In this document: one piece after another, positions 1 to 10,472 of the stretch
Position numbering within the stretch: the first letter of the stretch is position 1
How the letters are laid out: every line of letters starts with the position of its first letter
Assembly (NCBI GenBank): GCA_964019695.1
Contig: OZ026520.1
Span: 27,996,120 to 28,060,119, forward strand
Length of the DNA: 64,000 bases
Direction of reading: 5' to 3'
Source of the DNA: Loripinus fragilis
Lineage: Eukaryota > Mollusca > Bivalvia > Lucinida > Lucinidae
The notes under the pieces: generated by a model
What the model was told of the DNA's origin: nothing
The model's database searches: none
What the model saw: only the letters and a program-made list of their open reading frames with translations
Made by a program: the position numbers and the translations under genes

Positions 1-339
1 GAAAATATTGCATAATTATGCCAGGAATTTAGGGTTTAGGGGGTGGGGGTATTTTTTGTGACCAAATTTTATCTCACAGAAAGTCAAAGATTCGTCGAGT
101 ATTCACCTAAATACATGTAAATATTATGTTTGCGGCATAAAACTTGAGACGAAAGTGATGCGTTTGCATAAAATTCGGGTTGAGAGATTACATTGTTTCA
201 TCTAAAGAAGTGTGCTGTCAATGACTTTTGACTATTACCTGTAATGTTTCAAGTTCATCCAGTTGACTTGTGCACTGAGGTGTATCATATCTGCATACTG
301 TATAAATCATAGTCTAGATAAACACAGATGTTGACCGTA
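1..339. other. AT-rich non-coding, nothing recognised
   Basis: No open frame of useful length and no repeat that recurs elsewhere in the window was recognised. Read as intergenic or intronic DNA. Confidence 0.4.
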
Positions 340-480
340 AAATTGTTAATATTTTTCTTACACATCAGATTTAATCTATAATTTGGTGCTTAAAAGAACC
401 GTCTCATTGCGACGGTTCTTTTGAGTACCCACAACATATGTTTTGGTTGAGAAATGAGACAATTAGTTACTTTGTAAGCA
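340..480 (-). mobile_element. Hairpin MITE, partial (AAAAGAACCGTC family)
   Basis: The core is an inverted repeat, AAAAGAACCGTC, a 7-base loop, then GACGGTTCTTTT. It is followed by the family's flank ACAACATATGTTTTGGTTGAG. The orientation is opposite to the copies at 1.2, 12.5, 14.7 and 56.0 kb. The AGGCCTCCAGATAAG-type end seen in complete copies is absent, so this copy is truncated or decayed. Confidence 0.7.
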
Positions 481-582
481 CTCATAACTAAAGCCCTGAT
501 ACATGCCATTTACCTACAGGTCTTTTACAAAATAAGTTTCTAATAAGGTTTTATAATAAAGTGTTTTTGAGCATTTTGACAT

Positions 583-681
583 CGTTCCCCCCCGTGACCA
601 TTCATGCCGTTTTTATATAATGTGTGAAATGTAAAACTACAACTGTATGCAAAAGGATTAGTTTGGTCACGGGGGGGAAAG
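583..681. repeat. Short inverted-repeat element, C7/G7 ends
   Basis: CCCCCCCGTGACCA near the left end pairs with TGGTCACGGGGGGG at the right, about 65 bp apart. This is a fold-back of about 100 bp. It could be a MITE, but no target duplication is obvious. Confidence 0.5.
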
Positions 682-758
682 CACTTCAGTAAAACTTTTT
701 CTATTTTCTATATGTTGAATAGCAAAAACAGAGTTTTCAGCCCATATTTTTCAATAGG

Positions 759-903
759 TACTTGTCCAATGAGAAAACGGCTTTTGTTGATAAGTCGAGG
801 ATTGAACCTACTATCTTTTTCATAGAAAAAATATCATTTTCTTTGAAACTTTTCTCTGGTCATTTTTATGGGCAATCCTTCATTAAGACTGTCCGAGGTC
901 CTT
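759..903. repeat. Dispersed 150-bp repeat, copy 1
   Basis: The stretch from ACTTGTCCAATGAGAAAA to the AAGACTGTCCGAGGTCCTT region recurs with modest divergence at 53100-53246 in the same orientation. The type of element is unknown. Confidence 0.6.
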
Positions 904-1189
904 ATATATAAAACCTGATTTCCCTTACTTAGCAGATGAAATAGCCGAACCACACCCAGATATGAATATTAAAGTTGCCGCCTTTACAGTAAGCAAAAAT
1001 TCTATTAATACAAATATGACAAGTACCATTATCTGATGGACTGGCCCATTTGTTTGAATAAAAAATCTTAAACTTGTGGCTCCAATCATCGACATCTGAT
1101 AGGAATGGTTCCCTAGTAGATATCATGGATGGTGGCATTTTCTGATACCATTGCAACTAGATATAGCTTGGGTCTTATTTTTGACATGT

Positions 1190-1362
1190 TTGCAAGAGTG
1201 TGTAACAGAAAAATAATTTTCTTATTTCTCAACCATAACATTTGTTGTGGGTACTCAAAAGAACCATCGCATTGAGATTGTTCTTTTGAGCACCCAAAAC
1301 ATATGTTACAACTGATGGGTAAGAACATTTTTATGCTCAAAAATTTTGTTTATCTAAGCCTA
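1190..1362 (+). mobile_element. Hairpin MITE in tandem unit 1
   Basis: Carries GTACTCAAAAGAACC and its inverted partner TTCTTTTGAGCACCC, followed by the family's 3' flank ending TATCTAAGCC. It is diverged at the centre of the hairpin (CATCGCATTGAGATTG). Confidence 0.6.
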
Positions 1363-1469
1363 TTCATGTTTGTGAGAATAAATTAAAAAATAAGGTCTCA
1401 CTGTTCTGGACGCTTTAACCCTTTACTCCATATTAACGCCTTTTGACGCCTTTGAAATAGCATTTATTT

Positions 1470-1536
1470 GAAAATATTATGGAAAATGGTGCATTTGCTC
1501 TTTTGGAGCAAATGCTCCATTTTCCATAATATTTAC
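1470..1536. repeat. Long palindrome (AAATATTATGGAAAATG family)
   Basis: Arms of about 29 bp, AATATTATGGAAAATG…GCATTTGCTC and its reverse complement, flank a loop of about 5 bases. The same palindrome recurs at about 2164-2230 and 2864-2931, once per 694-bp unit. Confidence 0.75.
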
Positions 1537-1881
1537 AAAAGTATTCAAAACTAAACTTAAATTTTTCTTGATTTTTTCCATGTCATCTAAAAATAGAAAA
1601 TGATCTCATGATCTAAAAAATAGCCGCCTATGGAGTAAAGGGTTGAGAGAGGAAATACAATTTTAATTGGAAATTATAACCTGTGACCATTTCAAGTTTA
1701 TTGTATCAAACCAGAAGGAAGAAATCCAGTAGTACATAACAGGCTTTAGTTGCATGTCCAAACAGAATTTTTGGAATCAACAACATCTGATCGGCATGGT
1801 ATTCACATGGTGGCATTTCTGGTACCATAGCGACTAAATATAGCAAGGGTCTTATTTTTGACATGTTTGTAAGAATAGATC

Positions 1882-2063
1882 AGGCCTCCAGATAAGAGTG
1901 TGATTAAAATTTGTTTTTATTTCTCAACCAAAACCTATGTTGTGGGTACTCAAAAGAACCGTCTCATTGAGATTGTTCCTTTAAGCATTCAAAACATGTT
2001 ACAACTGATGGGTAAGAAAATGTTTACATTTTTTACGCTTAAAAATTTTGTTTATCTAAACCT
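1882..2063 (+). mobile_element. Hairpin MITE in tandem unit 2
   Basis: Nearly complete copy: starts AGGCCTCCAGATAAGAGTG and ends TTTATCTAAACCT, an imperfect terminal inverted repeat. The AAAAGAACCGTCTC hairpin lies in the middle. Confidence 0.7.
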
Positions 2064-2575
2064 CTGTGAGATTAAATTAAAAACTTAGATCTCACTGTTC
2101 TGGGTGCTTTAACCCTTTACTACATAATAACACCTTTTGACGCCTTTGAAATATCATGTATTTGAAAATATTATGGCAAATGGAGCATTTGCTCTTTTGG
2201 AGCAAATGCTCCATTTTCCATAATATTTTCAAAAGTATTCAAAACTAAACTTAAATTTTTCTTGATTTTTTCCATGTCATCTAAAAATAGAAAATGATCT
2301 CATGATCTAAAAAATAGCCGCCTATGGAGTAAAGGGTGGAGAGAGGAAATACAATTTTAATTGGAAATTATAACCTGTGACCATTTCAAGTTTATTGTAT
2401 CAAACCAGAAGGAAGAAATCCAGTAGTACATAACAGGCTTTAGTTGCATGTCCAAACAGAATTTTTGGAATCAACAACATCTGATCGGCATGGTATTCAC
2501 ATGGTGGCATTTCTGGTACCATAGCGACTAAATATAGCAAGGGTCTTATTTTTGACATGTTTGTAAGAATAGATC

Positions 2576-2757
2576 AGGCCTCCAGATAAGAGTGTGATTA
2601 AAATTTGTTTTTATTTCTCAACCAAAACCTATGTTGTGGGTACTCAAAAGAACCGTCTCATTGAGATTGTTCCTTTAAGCATTCAAAGCATGTTACAACT
2701 GATGGGTAAGAAAATATTTACATTTTTTATGCTTAAAAATTTTGTTTATCTAAACCT
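2576..2757 (+). mobile_element. Hairpin MITE in tandem unit 3
   Basis: Same structure as the copy 694 bp upstream, amplified with it by the tandem duplication rather than by a separate insertion. Confidence 0.7.
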
Positions 2758-3035
2758 TTCCATGTTTGTGAGATTAAATTTAAAACTTAGATCTCACTGT
2801 TCTGGGTGCTTTAACCCTTTACTACATAATAACACATTTTGACGCCTTTGAAATATCATGTATTTGAAAATATTATGGCAAATGGAGCATTTGCTCTTTT
2901 GGAGCAAATGCTCCATTTTCCATAATATTTTCAAAAGTATTCAAAACTTAACTTAAATTTTTCTTGAATTTGCCATGTTGTCTAAAAACAGAAAATGATG
3001 TCATGATCTAAAATAGCCTATAGAGTAAAAGGTTA

Positions 3036-4410
3036 AGCAGCTGTTACAGGTACATGTATAACTTGGGCTTTCAATCTTATTAGTTCTTAGTAAGACAGCT
3101 TACTGAAATTCAGAGTTTACTTTTCCGTTCTCAAAAATGTAAGATCACTTGAATCAATGATTATGCTGGAAGTATTCATAATTTTACATTAAAGATTCAT
3201 AATCTCAATTGATCTTTGCCTTTTGTTTCCAATACTTTATCTGCCTTGCTAAGAACCGTTAATTCTTTGGCTGAAATCTTTCTAGGTCTAGCCACTTTTA
3301 GTCTGCCATTGGAAGTTTTCCAGTAACAGCCTCCATTCAGTTCTTAGTTAAGTGTAGTATATATACTATGCACAATAAGTTTAGCAATTTCTTATGTTTC
3401 GCACCTTTATGTGCTCATCATTGTGCAATATCGAACAATTTCAATTGCAATGACGAGAACAGGATCTTAGGCAAATGAAATTACAGACGCCATCCTTTAA
3501 ATAGGCATTTGGGGAGAGTAAGCATAGCAGGAGGGGTCAGTAAGCAAAAATTACATCCGTTGTAAGTTATGCTAAAATGATAAGCATGTGATTTTCTGTT
3601 TGGTGGTCTTACAACTTCCTCATGCATCATACGCCTATAAAAACTATTGATTATGTGACAGATGTGATAGAGGTTTCATGCTGAAAAATCAGCTGCCATC
3701 AATGACGTCAAAACATGGTCATCATTTAATTAAACGTCTTATGTTAATTGGCTTTTCAATTCAACAGAGACTCAGTTTACAAAGATGTCAAAGGCTTACA
3801 ATGTAACTCATCTAATGATTGATTAAAATGTTAAGTTACTGGAAAATGGTGTGACGCATTTGCGAGATAACGGTGAGGTTAGATGTTATCTTTTGGCTAG
3901 TGCTCTGTAGCCATGAAGATGTTTCATTCAACATTATTTGTCTGAATGTGTTGAAAGGCATCAAACAGTTTTACTTGTCAATGTGGTTCAAGAAAAAATG
4001 ACTAGAAAAATCGTTGAAAGGTGATAACGTAAATGCATTAATAAACACCTCAAATTGTGAAAAAATGGTCCTTTATTTCTTTGAAAAGTCAGAAAATTGC
4101 AGCATTTGCTATGCTTTTTTGGTTTTCAGTGACCATACAATTGCTTGAAAATGTTTTTGGCTTCCCCCAATGATCAGAAATACCCACGTTACTCGCTAGG
4201 CTTAAAAATTAACGTCACATTAGTACAGCCGCTACATTTGGTAATTCTGTATTTTTTTAAAATGGAAATTCTTGTCAGATGATTGGCGCTTGTATCTTCA
4301 TGACAGGAAATGAAACTTGAGACCTGATGTGGATGGGTTCATCCATACATTTTAACAATTGCTAAACTTATTGTGCATAGTAAATAATGTATTCAATTGG
4401 CCCTGCAGTT
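3036..4410. other. Non-coding, no element recognised
   Basis: Low-complexity-poor, AT-rich sequence without a convincing open frame, hairpin or dispersed repeat shared with the rest of the window. Confidence 0.35.
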
Positions 4411-4412
4411 TT

Positions 4413-5981
4413 TTATGCCCCCAAAGGAACTTTGGGAGGCATATAGTAATCGCACTGTCCGTCCGTCCGTGTGTCCGTCCCGCTTTCGTGTCTGGTCCAT
4501 ATCTCCTATATTCTTTGAGGTAGGAATTCCAAATTTGGTGTGTGGATACATCTTGGGATGGGGGAGTGTCGCGTACCATTTTCGGGTCACTGTGATCTTG
4601 ACCTTGACCTCTGACCTAGTTTTTAGAATAATCGTGTCCGGAGCATATCTCTTATATTATTTGAGGTAGGAATCTCAAATTTGGTGTGTGGATGCATCTT
4701 GGGATGACAAAGTGTCGCGTACCATTATTGGGTCACTGCGACCTTGAACTTGACCTCTGACCTAGTTTCTAGAAAACTGCATTGAATCTGGTGCTTATCT
4801 CATATTCTTTGAGATAGGAATTCCAAATTTGTTGTGTAAATGCATCTTGGGATGACGGGGTGTCACATGCCATTTTTTGGGTCACTGTGACCTTGACCTC
4901 TGACCTAGTTTTAAGAATTATTGTGTCCGGAGCACAACTCTTATATTCTTTGAGTTAGGAATTCCAAATTTGGTGTGTGGATGCATCTTGGGATAGCGGA
5001 GTGTCATGTACCATTTTCCGGTCACTGTGACCTTGACCTCTGACCTAGTTTTTAGAATAATCATGTCCGGAGCATATCTCTTATATTATCTGAGGTAGGA
5101 ATCTCAAATTTGGTGTGTGGATGCATCTTGGGATGACAAAGTGTCGCATACCATTATTGGGTCACTGTGACCTTGAACTTGACCTCTGACCTAATTTCTC
5201 GAAACTGCATTGAGTCTGGTGCATATCTCCTATATTGTTTGAGATAGGAATTCCAAATTTGGTGTGTAAATGCATCTTGGGATGATGGGGTGTCACATAC
5301 CATTTTTGGGCCACTGTGACCTTGACCTCTGTCCTAGTTTTAAGAATTATTGTGTCTGGAGCACAACTCTTATATTCTTTGAGTTAGGAATTCCATATTT
5401 GGTGTGTGGATGCATCTTGGAACAGAGGAGTGTCATGTACCATGTTCAGGTCACTGTGACCTTGACCTCTGACCTAGTTTTTAGAATAATCATGTCCAAA
5501 GCATATCTCTTATATTATTTGAGGTAGGAATCTCAAATTTGGTGTGTGGATGCATCTTGGGAAGACGAAGTGTCGCATACCATAATTTAGTTACTGTGAC
5601 CTTGAACTTGACCTCTGACCTAGTTTCTTGAAATTGGTGCATATCTCAAATAATCTTAGAAATAGGAATTCCAAATTTGGTATGTAAATGCATCTTGGGA
5701 TGCCTGAGTGTCACAAACCATTTTTGGGTCACTGTGAATATGACCTCTGACCTAGTTTTCAAGAATCATTGTGTCCAGAGCATATCTCCTATAGTATTTG
5801 ATGTAGGAATCCCAAATTTGGGGTGGTGATTCCTCTTGGGATGGTGGAGTGGTGCATACCATTTTGAGTCACTTTAACCTTGACATTGACTTCTGGCCTC
5901 ATTTCTAGGTTTTTCGTGCTATATTACAGCTTACTTTCTTCAAATGTGTCTTATGCTAGACCAATTCCTTTGGGGGCATTC
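4413..5981. mobile_element. Tandem-repeat element with ATGCCCCCAAAGGAA inverted ends
   Basis: The ends ATGCCCCCAAAGGAA and TTCCTTTGGGGGCAT are perfect inverted repeats. Between them lie about nine to ten monomers of about 145 bp, each with a GGTCACTGTGACCTTGACC core followed by TGACCTAGTTT. Every third monomer is more alike than neighbours. For example the AGCATATCTCTTATATTA variant recurs near 4640, 5070 and 5500, so a higher-order unit of about 430 bp exists. The organisation matches the tandem-array non-autonomous elements common in bivalves. The open frames here (such as 4397-4669 and 5270-5527) are by-products of the repeat. Confidence 0.75.
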
Positions 5982-6009
5982 GTCACGTATTTGTGACATT
6001 TCTTGTTTG

Positions 6010-6037
6010 TTTTTTTTGGGGGGGGGGGGGGGGGGGG
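6010..6037. repeat. Poly-T/poly-G homopolymer run
   Basis: A run of T followed by about 20 G. Assembly length here may be unreliable. Confidence 0.7.
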
Positions 6038-6391
6038 AGTGATCTTTAAAATTAAAAACTATCTCTTTCTGTTGAAAAATACCACTATAAAATGCAAAAT
6101 GTGCAATAAAATTTGAACTTATAACCAAAATTTGTTGCATGTGAACAACAAACGCTAATACCAGCCTGCATGTTGCACAGCCTGATCAAATCCTTTGTTA
6201 GTCACTGTCTAAAAAGTATAATAGCTATTGTGCTTATAACTGGAATTTGTTGCATATGATAACTTGAACAACAATGGCTCACAGCAGCCTGCATCTTGCA
6301 CAGTCAGATCAAAGCTTTTGTTGGTCACTGTCTGGAAAAAATAATCCCCATTGTGCTGATTGAAAACTCTCAATATTCTATGTAGCTGCAT

Positions 6392-6556
6392 AGGGCCAGT
6401 TAAGCAAAATTTTTAATGTAAAATGGTGATAACTTTCTTACCCATCAGTTTAAACATGTGTCTCATCGAGACGGGTTCATTGGGTACCAACAACATATGT
6501 TTTGGTTGAGAACTAAGAAAAGTAATTTTCAGTTACACACTATTATCTGGAGGCCT
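6392..6556 (-). mobile_element. Hairpin MITE, reverse copy
   Basis: Reads AGGGCCAGTTAAGC at the left and TTATCTGGAGGCCT at the right, so it is an inverted full-length copy. The hairpin arms are more diverged than elsewhere (GTCTCATCGAGACGGGTTC). Confidence 0.65.
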
Positions 6557-6674
6557 GGTAGCTGAGCAGTTTGAATTGAGCCTGACCTGGCCAAAGGCCT
6601 TGATGGCTGTTTTTCTTGCAACACTGCCCAAATACTAGCTGGGAATGTTAGTGCTATCTACGATAATCAGAAAC

Positions 6675-7078
6675 AGGCCCGAGGTTATAAACTTTTTTGT
6701 GCTCAACTCAACTGAGCATGAAATTTTTGCTCATAAATGTTAAAATGTCAACAATTGTTGGCATTTTAACATTTATTAGCAGGATAAATACAACATCTGA
6801 GAGCATAAAATCAAGCAAAATCTATATTCTGCTTCTGCTGTGTACTAGCCTCCTTCAACTTTCTGAAGATTATGCTGGGTATAGGTAGGTGGCGCATCGC
6901 ATTGCAAACAATACTTCCTGTGAAGGTGTCATTCCTGGGGTTTGAGTTGATACTCGAGTATATCCAGGTAGATAAGACTTTTCTTTTCTGATTTTTTGGC
7001 ATTTTGATTTTTATGAGCAGCTGAAATTTGATGTTCAATTGAGTTGAGCATGAAAAAAGTTTATAACCTCAGGGCTTG
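6675..7078. mobile_element. MITE with GAGGTTATAAACTTTTTT inverted ends
   Basis: GAGGTTATAAACTTTTTTGT at the left pairs with AAAAAAGTTTATAACCTC at the right. The ends continue inward with CTCAACTCAACTGAGC / GAGTTGAGC. Related internal sequence (CATAAATGTTAAAATG and the AGCAGGATAAATA motif) recurs near 39.9 kb and 55.7 kb. Confidence 0.7.
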
Positions 7079-7125
7079 ATCTAGACATGGATCAAATTTA
7101 GCAGTTGCTAACTGCTAGTAGTTTT

Positions 7126-7396
7126 CTCCGGTCCCGATAGCCTAGTGGTTAAGGCACCCGCTTCAGGAGCGGGAGGTCGAAGGTTCGAATCCCAGTGTCG
7201 GCGGCAGTGGGGTTCGTTCTGATATGGCCGGTTGGTAAGCCGCCAGCTAGTTAAATGAATGGTTACCAATTCCTAGCCTGCCTGGTGCCTGGCAAAAGGA
7301 TGGGATTTGGGAAGTAAATGTGACAAGTCGAGGTGTCTCATAAGTCGGAAATGGCTGGCCCTTTCAATAGGGGTGACACTATAATAAACAAACACT
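7126..7396 (+). mobile_element. tRNA-derived SINE (tRNA-Leu-like head)
   Basis: The first ~75 bases fold like a tRNA gene. There is an A-box-like TAGCCTAGTGG, an anticodon-stem pair CCGCT/AGCGG, and a B-box GGTTCGAATCC. The body of about 190 bases is not tRNA and ends with an AATAAACAAAC tail. The loop would read CAG, hinting at a tRNA-Leu origin. It is a retroposon, not a functional tRNA gene. Confidence 0.75.
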
Positions 7397-7499
7397 TTAC
7401 TTTTACTATGCACAACTTGTTGAACCTGGCCCCATTTCATTCAGGACAAGTTAGAATTTCTATTTACTTTGGACAAGTATAAACACATTAAATTTATCA

Positions 7500-7860
7500 T
7501 ATGACGTCGCGTTTGGGAGTGAAATAATGCCATACAATAACATTGATAAACCACTATTGGTTTACAAATTTTCAGGAAATGTTACGCACGAGTCCATAAC
7601 AACATTGCGTACATAATGACAAAATTATAACATTTTTCGGCAGAAATGAGATTTCAAAGTAATGTTAATGTGAGATTTCAAAGTAATGTTAATGTCATAT
7701 GATAGAATCTAACATTCATGCTCTCGTATTATTGAATTTATTATACTTTTTGCGAAAAAAGAGATAAAATGCTCGGCAAGCCTCACATTTTATCTTTTTC
7801 CCCCCAACTCGCTTTATAAATTCAATAAAATATGAGCTCTCATGTGAGATCCTCTATATA
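7500..7860. other. Non-coding with inverted-repeat patches
   Basis: TATTGAATTTATTATA and TATAAATTCAATA are inverted partners about 90 bp apart, and AGATTTCAAAGTAATGTTAA is directly repeated near 7650. No gene is seen. Confidence 0.35.
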
Positions 7861-8019
7861 CTTGTCTTTGGACAAGTATAAACAAAGTAAATATAATTCT
7901 GTTCATACAAAGCTGTTCTGACAAACGGTAAATGTTCTAAAATTTCGAACACTTCTCTTTCTTTTCTCAAATAAAATGTTAGTTTTCAGGGCTGGAATTC
8001 ACAAAATGCTTGTCAGAAT

Positions 8020-8088
8020 AGCAAACACGGAAGACCCTGATCAGACTGCTTCATCAGAAGCAGTCTGATCTGGGTCTGCCATGTTTGT
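8020..8088. repeat. GACCCTGATCAGACTGC hairpin
   Basis: GCAAACACGGAAGACCC and GATCAGACTGCTTC pair with GAAGCAGTCTGATC and the GGGTCTGCC segment. Related fold-backs occur at 34.3, 37.1 and 40.8 kb. Confidence 0.7.
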
Positions 8089-8162
8089 CTCAAGCCTTTT
8101 TGGCAGGCCACTAGTGTTCGAAATCGTAGTCTAAAAAGGCAGAAATTCAAATGTCTTATATA

Positions 8163-9860
8163 CTCGGCAAAAAAAGTTCTGCACAACGGGTTTATGGCAA
8201 TTTATTTCAAACACAGGTAACACCCGACTACATGATTTATATCAGCATTTAGTCCCATCTCTAAGGAACATTTTGTTTGAAACGGAATCAAAATCACACG
8301 AGAAATGTCAGAGAAACACGTGTCTAATGGTACCAGGGGTCGGCAATCAAAAATGACAAAAAGATCGATTTTCAATGTTGTACTCGGTCAGTGACTGCAG
8401 GGGATTATTTGGTGAACTCTACTTCAAAAATCACATCACGATTCTGGTGCAAAAATTTGCACTAATTTAACAAATGTTTAACCAATAACATAACCAACTG
8501 CATTCTTTGAATGATTGTCTTTGTTAAAAAAAAATATGCTTCTTAATTTCACCAAAATCGCATTTAAATTGTCATTGTTATTATGGCAAATACAAGGCCT
8601 TTTAGAGCTTTGAGAAAACTTTCTGATGAAGAAAGAAGCCGGGCTCTGGGTCGTGTAGAGGCGGGCATTCACCCACAGGACGCTGCTAACCAATTCAACA
8701 TTCGTTGTAGCACCATTATTCGACTTCGTGATCGTCATCGAGCAACGTGGACTGTTTCTTACTGACCAAGATCTGGACGACCGAAAGTTACAACCCAGCA
8801 TGAAGACCGATACATTGCAGTCACTGTAGCAAGGCCACGCTTTGTGGATGGCCCAGGTCTGGAGAGAATGTTGAGACAACAACGGGGACCAGGTGCACGT
8901 CGCATCTCGGTGCAGACTGTCAGGAATAGAGTTCGAGCTTCTGTGTTCAGTTCCAGAAAACCTGCTAAAAAGCCTCAGCTTTCCCAACGTCACAGGGCTT
9001 TACATGTAAGGTGCCAGTTATGTGCACGACACGGCAGATGGAATCGACAGCAATGATCACCAGTCCTCTTCTCTGATGAATCCAGGTTTTGTATGCGAAA
9101 GGTGGATGGACGCATCTGAGTATGGCGTCGCAACAGGGAGAGACACTTAGAACCTACTGTCCAACTAACAACTGCATACAACGGTGGAAGTGTTATGATA
9201 TGAGTAGGTATTAGTTTAAATTGAAGATCTGCCCTTGTCGTTGCGCCTGGGCACTTGAATGGCCGACGGTACATTGACGAAATTCTCTGACCTCATGTTG
9301 TACCATATCTCCGTCAGATGAGCCAGAATGCCATCTTTCAGGACGACAATGCGAGGCCCCATCGTGCTAGGACTGTGGACAACTTCTTGCAACTGAATGG
9401 TGTTCAGCGACTTGAGTGGCCTCCAATGTCTCCAGACTTGTCATGCATTGAGCATTTGTGGGATATTCTTGGCCGGGCAGTAAATAAACACATTAATCAA
9501 CACAAGCGACTTGCAGACTTACAGAGACTTCTTCTCCAAGAATGGGCTGCAATTCCTCAAAGGCAGATACAGCGACTGGTGGCACATATGAGGAGGAGAC
9601 TCTATGAGCGTCGTATTAATCTTGGTGGCTAAACGCTTTATTGAGAGAAGAAACTGTGATTTTGTCATTTTTGGCACCCAACGCCATATGGCTTCAGGGG
9701 ACAATTACTCACGCATCAATGATGATATTCTTGTTTTGACTTCAATATATTGTCCAGATTGAATTAAATTTTCGTGTGATATATTTATTATTTCTGTCCT
9801 ATTTTTGAAAGGTGAAATATGCCTGAAAAACCTCAGTTGTGCAGAACTTTTTTTGCCGGG
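8163..9860 (+). mobile_element. Complete Tc1-like DNA transposon, 1698 bp, TA target
   Basis: The terminal inverted repeats are CGGCAAAAAAAGTTCTGCAC at the left and GTGCAGAACTTTTTTTGCCG at the right, both bordered by TA (8161-8162 and 9861-9862). The TA target duplication and the enclosed DD34E transposase frame place it in the Tc1 group of the Tc1/mariner superfamily. Termini are intact but the transposase is not, so this copy could only move with help from another element. Confidence 0.93.
8583..9632 (+). pseudogene. Tc1-like DD34E transposase, six in-frame TGA codons
   Basis: The whole coding sequence stays in one frame for 350 codons, about the usual Tc1 length, with no frameshift. An N-terminal helix-turn-helix region (SDEERSRALGRVEAG…) leads to GRPKVTT and the paired-like second half. 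The catalytic residues are present: the first Asp in LFSDESRF, the second in FQDDNARPH, and Glu in SCIEHLWD. Thirty-four residues separate the second Asp from the Glu. It is interrupted at 8763, 9054, 9117, 9201, 9222 and 9288, always by TGA. At most of these sites the family has Arg or Trp, so CGA-to-TGA and TGG-to-TGA transitions explain them. The start at 8583 is the first ATG in frame after the inverted repeat. It cannot make active enzyme under the standard code. Confidence 0.92.
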
Positions 9861-9917
9861 TATATTTCAAATTGCTGAATAAATTGCCTAGTCTGATTTT
9901 CAAGCATCTTTGGGTAT

Positions 9918-10107
9918 CTTTGATTTGAGTTTTACTTCCCATCAACAATCAGTTATAAAGGGACAGGTCTTCCTGGGTTGAACCAGTACTAAGCTAGGAT
10001 TAATGGTCTTGCTCAAGGACACAAAGCAGTGACGCGGGTGAGGCTCGGACCCACGGCCCTTCGTTCTCCAGTTAAGCACTCTACCACTGAGCCACTTCGC
10101 TCCCTCC
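9918..10107 (-). mobile_element. tRNA-derived SINE (GGCTCAGTGGTAGAG family), copy 1
   Basis: Read on the minus strand it starts GGAGCGAAGTGGCTCAGTGG (A box), contains GGTCCGAGCC in the B-box position, then the body AGCTTAGTACTGGTTC and a GTAAAACTCAAATCAAA tail. The same SINE occurs at 32.9, 35.7 and 39.6 kb. Confidence 0.8.
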
Positions 10108-10389
10108 AGTTTGATTAATTATTACAGTGTATTATACTGTTGACACATGTACGTAAAACTGTGTAACTCCAAGCCAGCTGATTCGAATTTACACTTTACA
10201 GAGTATATACCATTTTGTGCTGTATACAACTGTATGGTTGCCAACTTAATGCCAAGCAAAGTTCTTTGAGCATTATCTAGTAAAAACTTTTTGGACAAGT
10301 ACATTATGGCCATTTACTTGTCCATGGGCAGGTATCATTTTTTTGCTATTACCACATCTTGGAGCCCTTCTAATAATCTATAGGTTTTA

Positions 10390-10472
10390 GATCATATATT
10401 ACAATTATAAAGGAATTAAGTGGGAATGAGTGGAGCGAGTGAACCACTTTATTTTTTTATAATTGTAATATA
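10390..10472. repeat. Fold-back bordering the 908-bp element
   Basis: ATATTACAATTATAAA at the left pairs with TATAATTGTAATAT at the right. It ends exactly where the next element begins, so it may be an older insertion. Confidence 0.45.

Larger units (their letters stand above)
1080..3035. repeat. 694-bp tandem duplication, two near-identical units plus a diverged third
   Basis: Units at 1647-2340 and 2341-3034 match almost base for base with an offset of exactly 694. A more diverged unit precedes them from about 1080 to 1646. Each unit contains one hairpin MITE (AAAAGAACCGTC family) and a second, longer palindrome built on GGAGCATTTGCTC / GAGCAAATGCTCC. The small open frames at 1900 and 2594 are the same stretch of MITE in two units and are not genes. 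Confidence 0.85.

Noticed and set aside
7131..7205. Functional tRNA-Leu gene
   Set aside because: The tRNA-like head is followed directly by a SINE body and an AAAC-rich tail, with no terminator, so it is a retroposon.
8583..9632. UGA recoded as an amino acid in the Tc1 transposase
   Set aside because: Host exons in the window end normally and use the standard code. The TGA sites match Arg (CGA) and Trp (TGG) positions expected from C-to-T and G-to-A decay.
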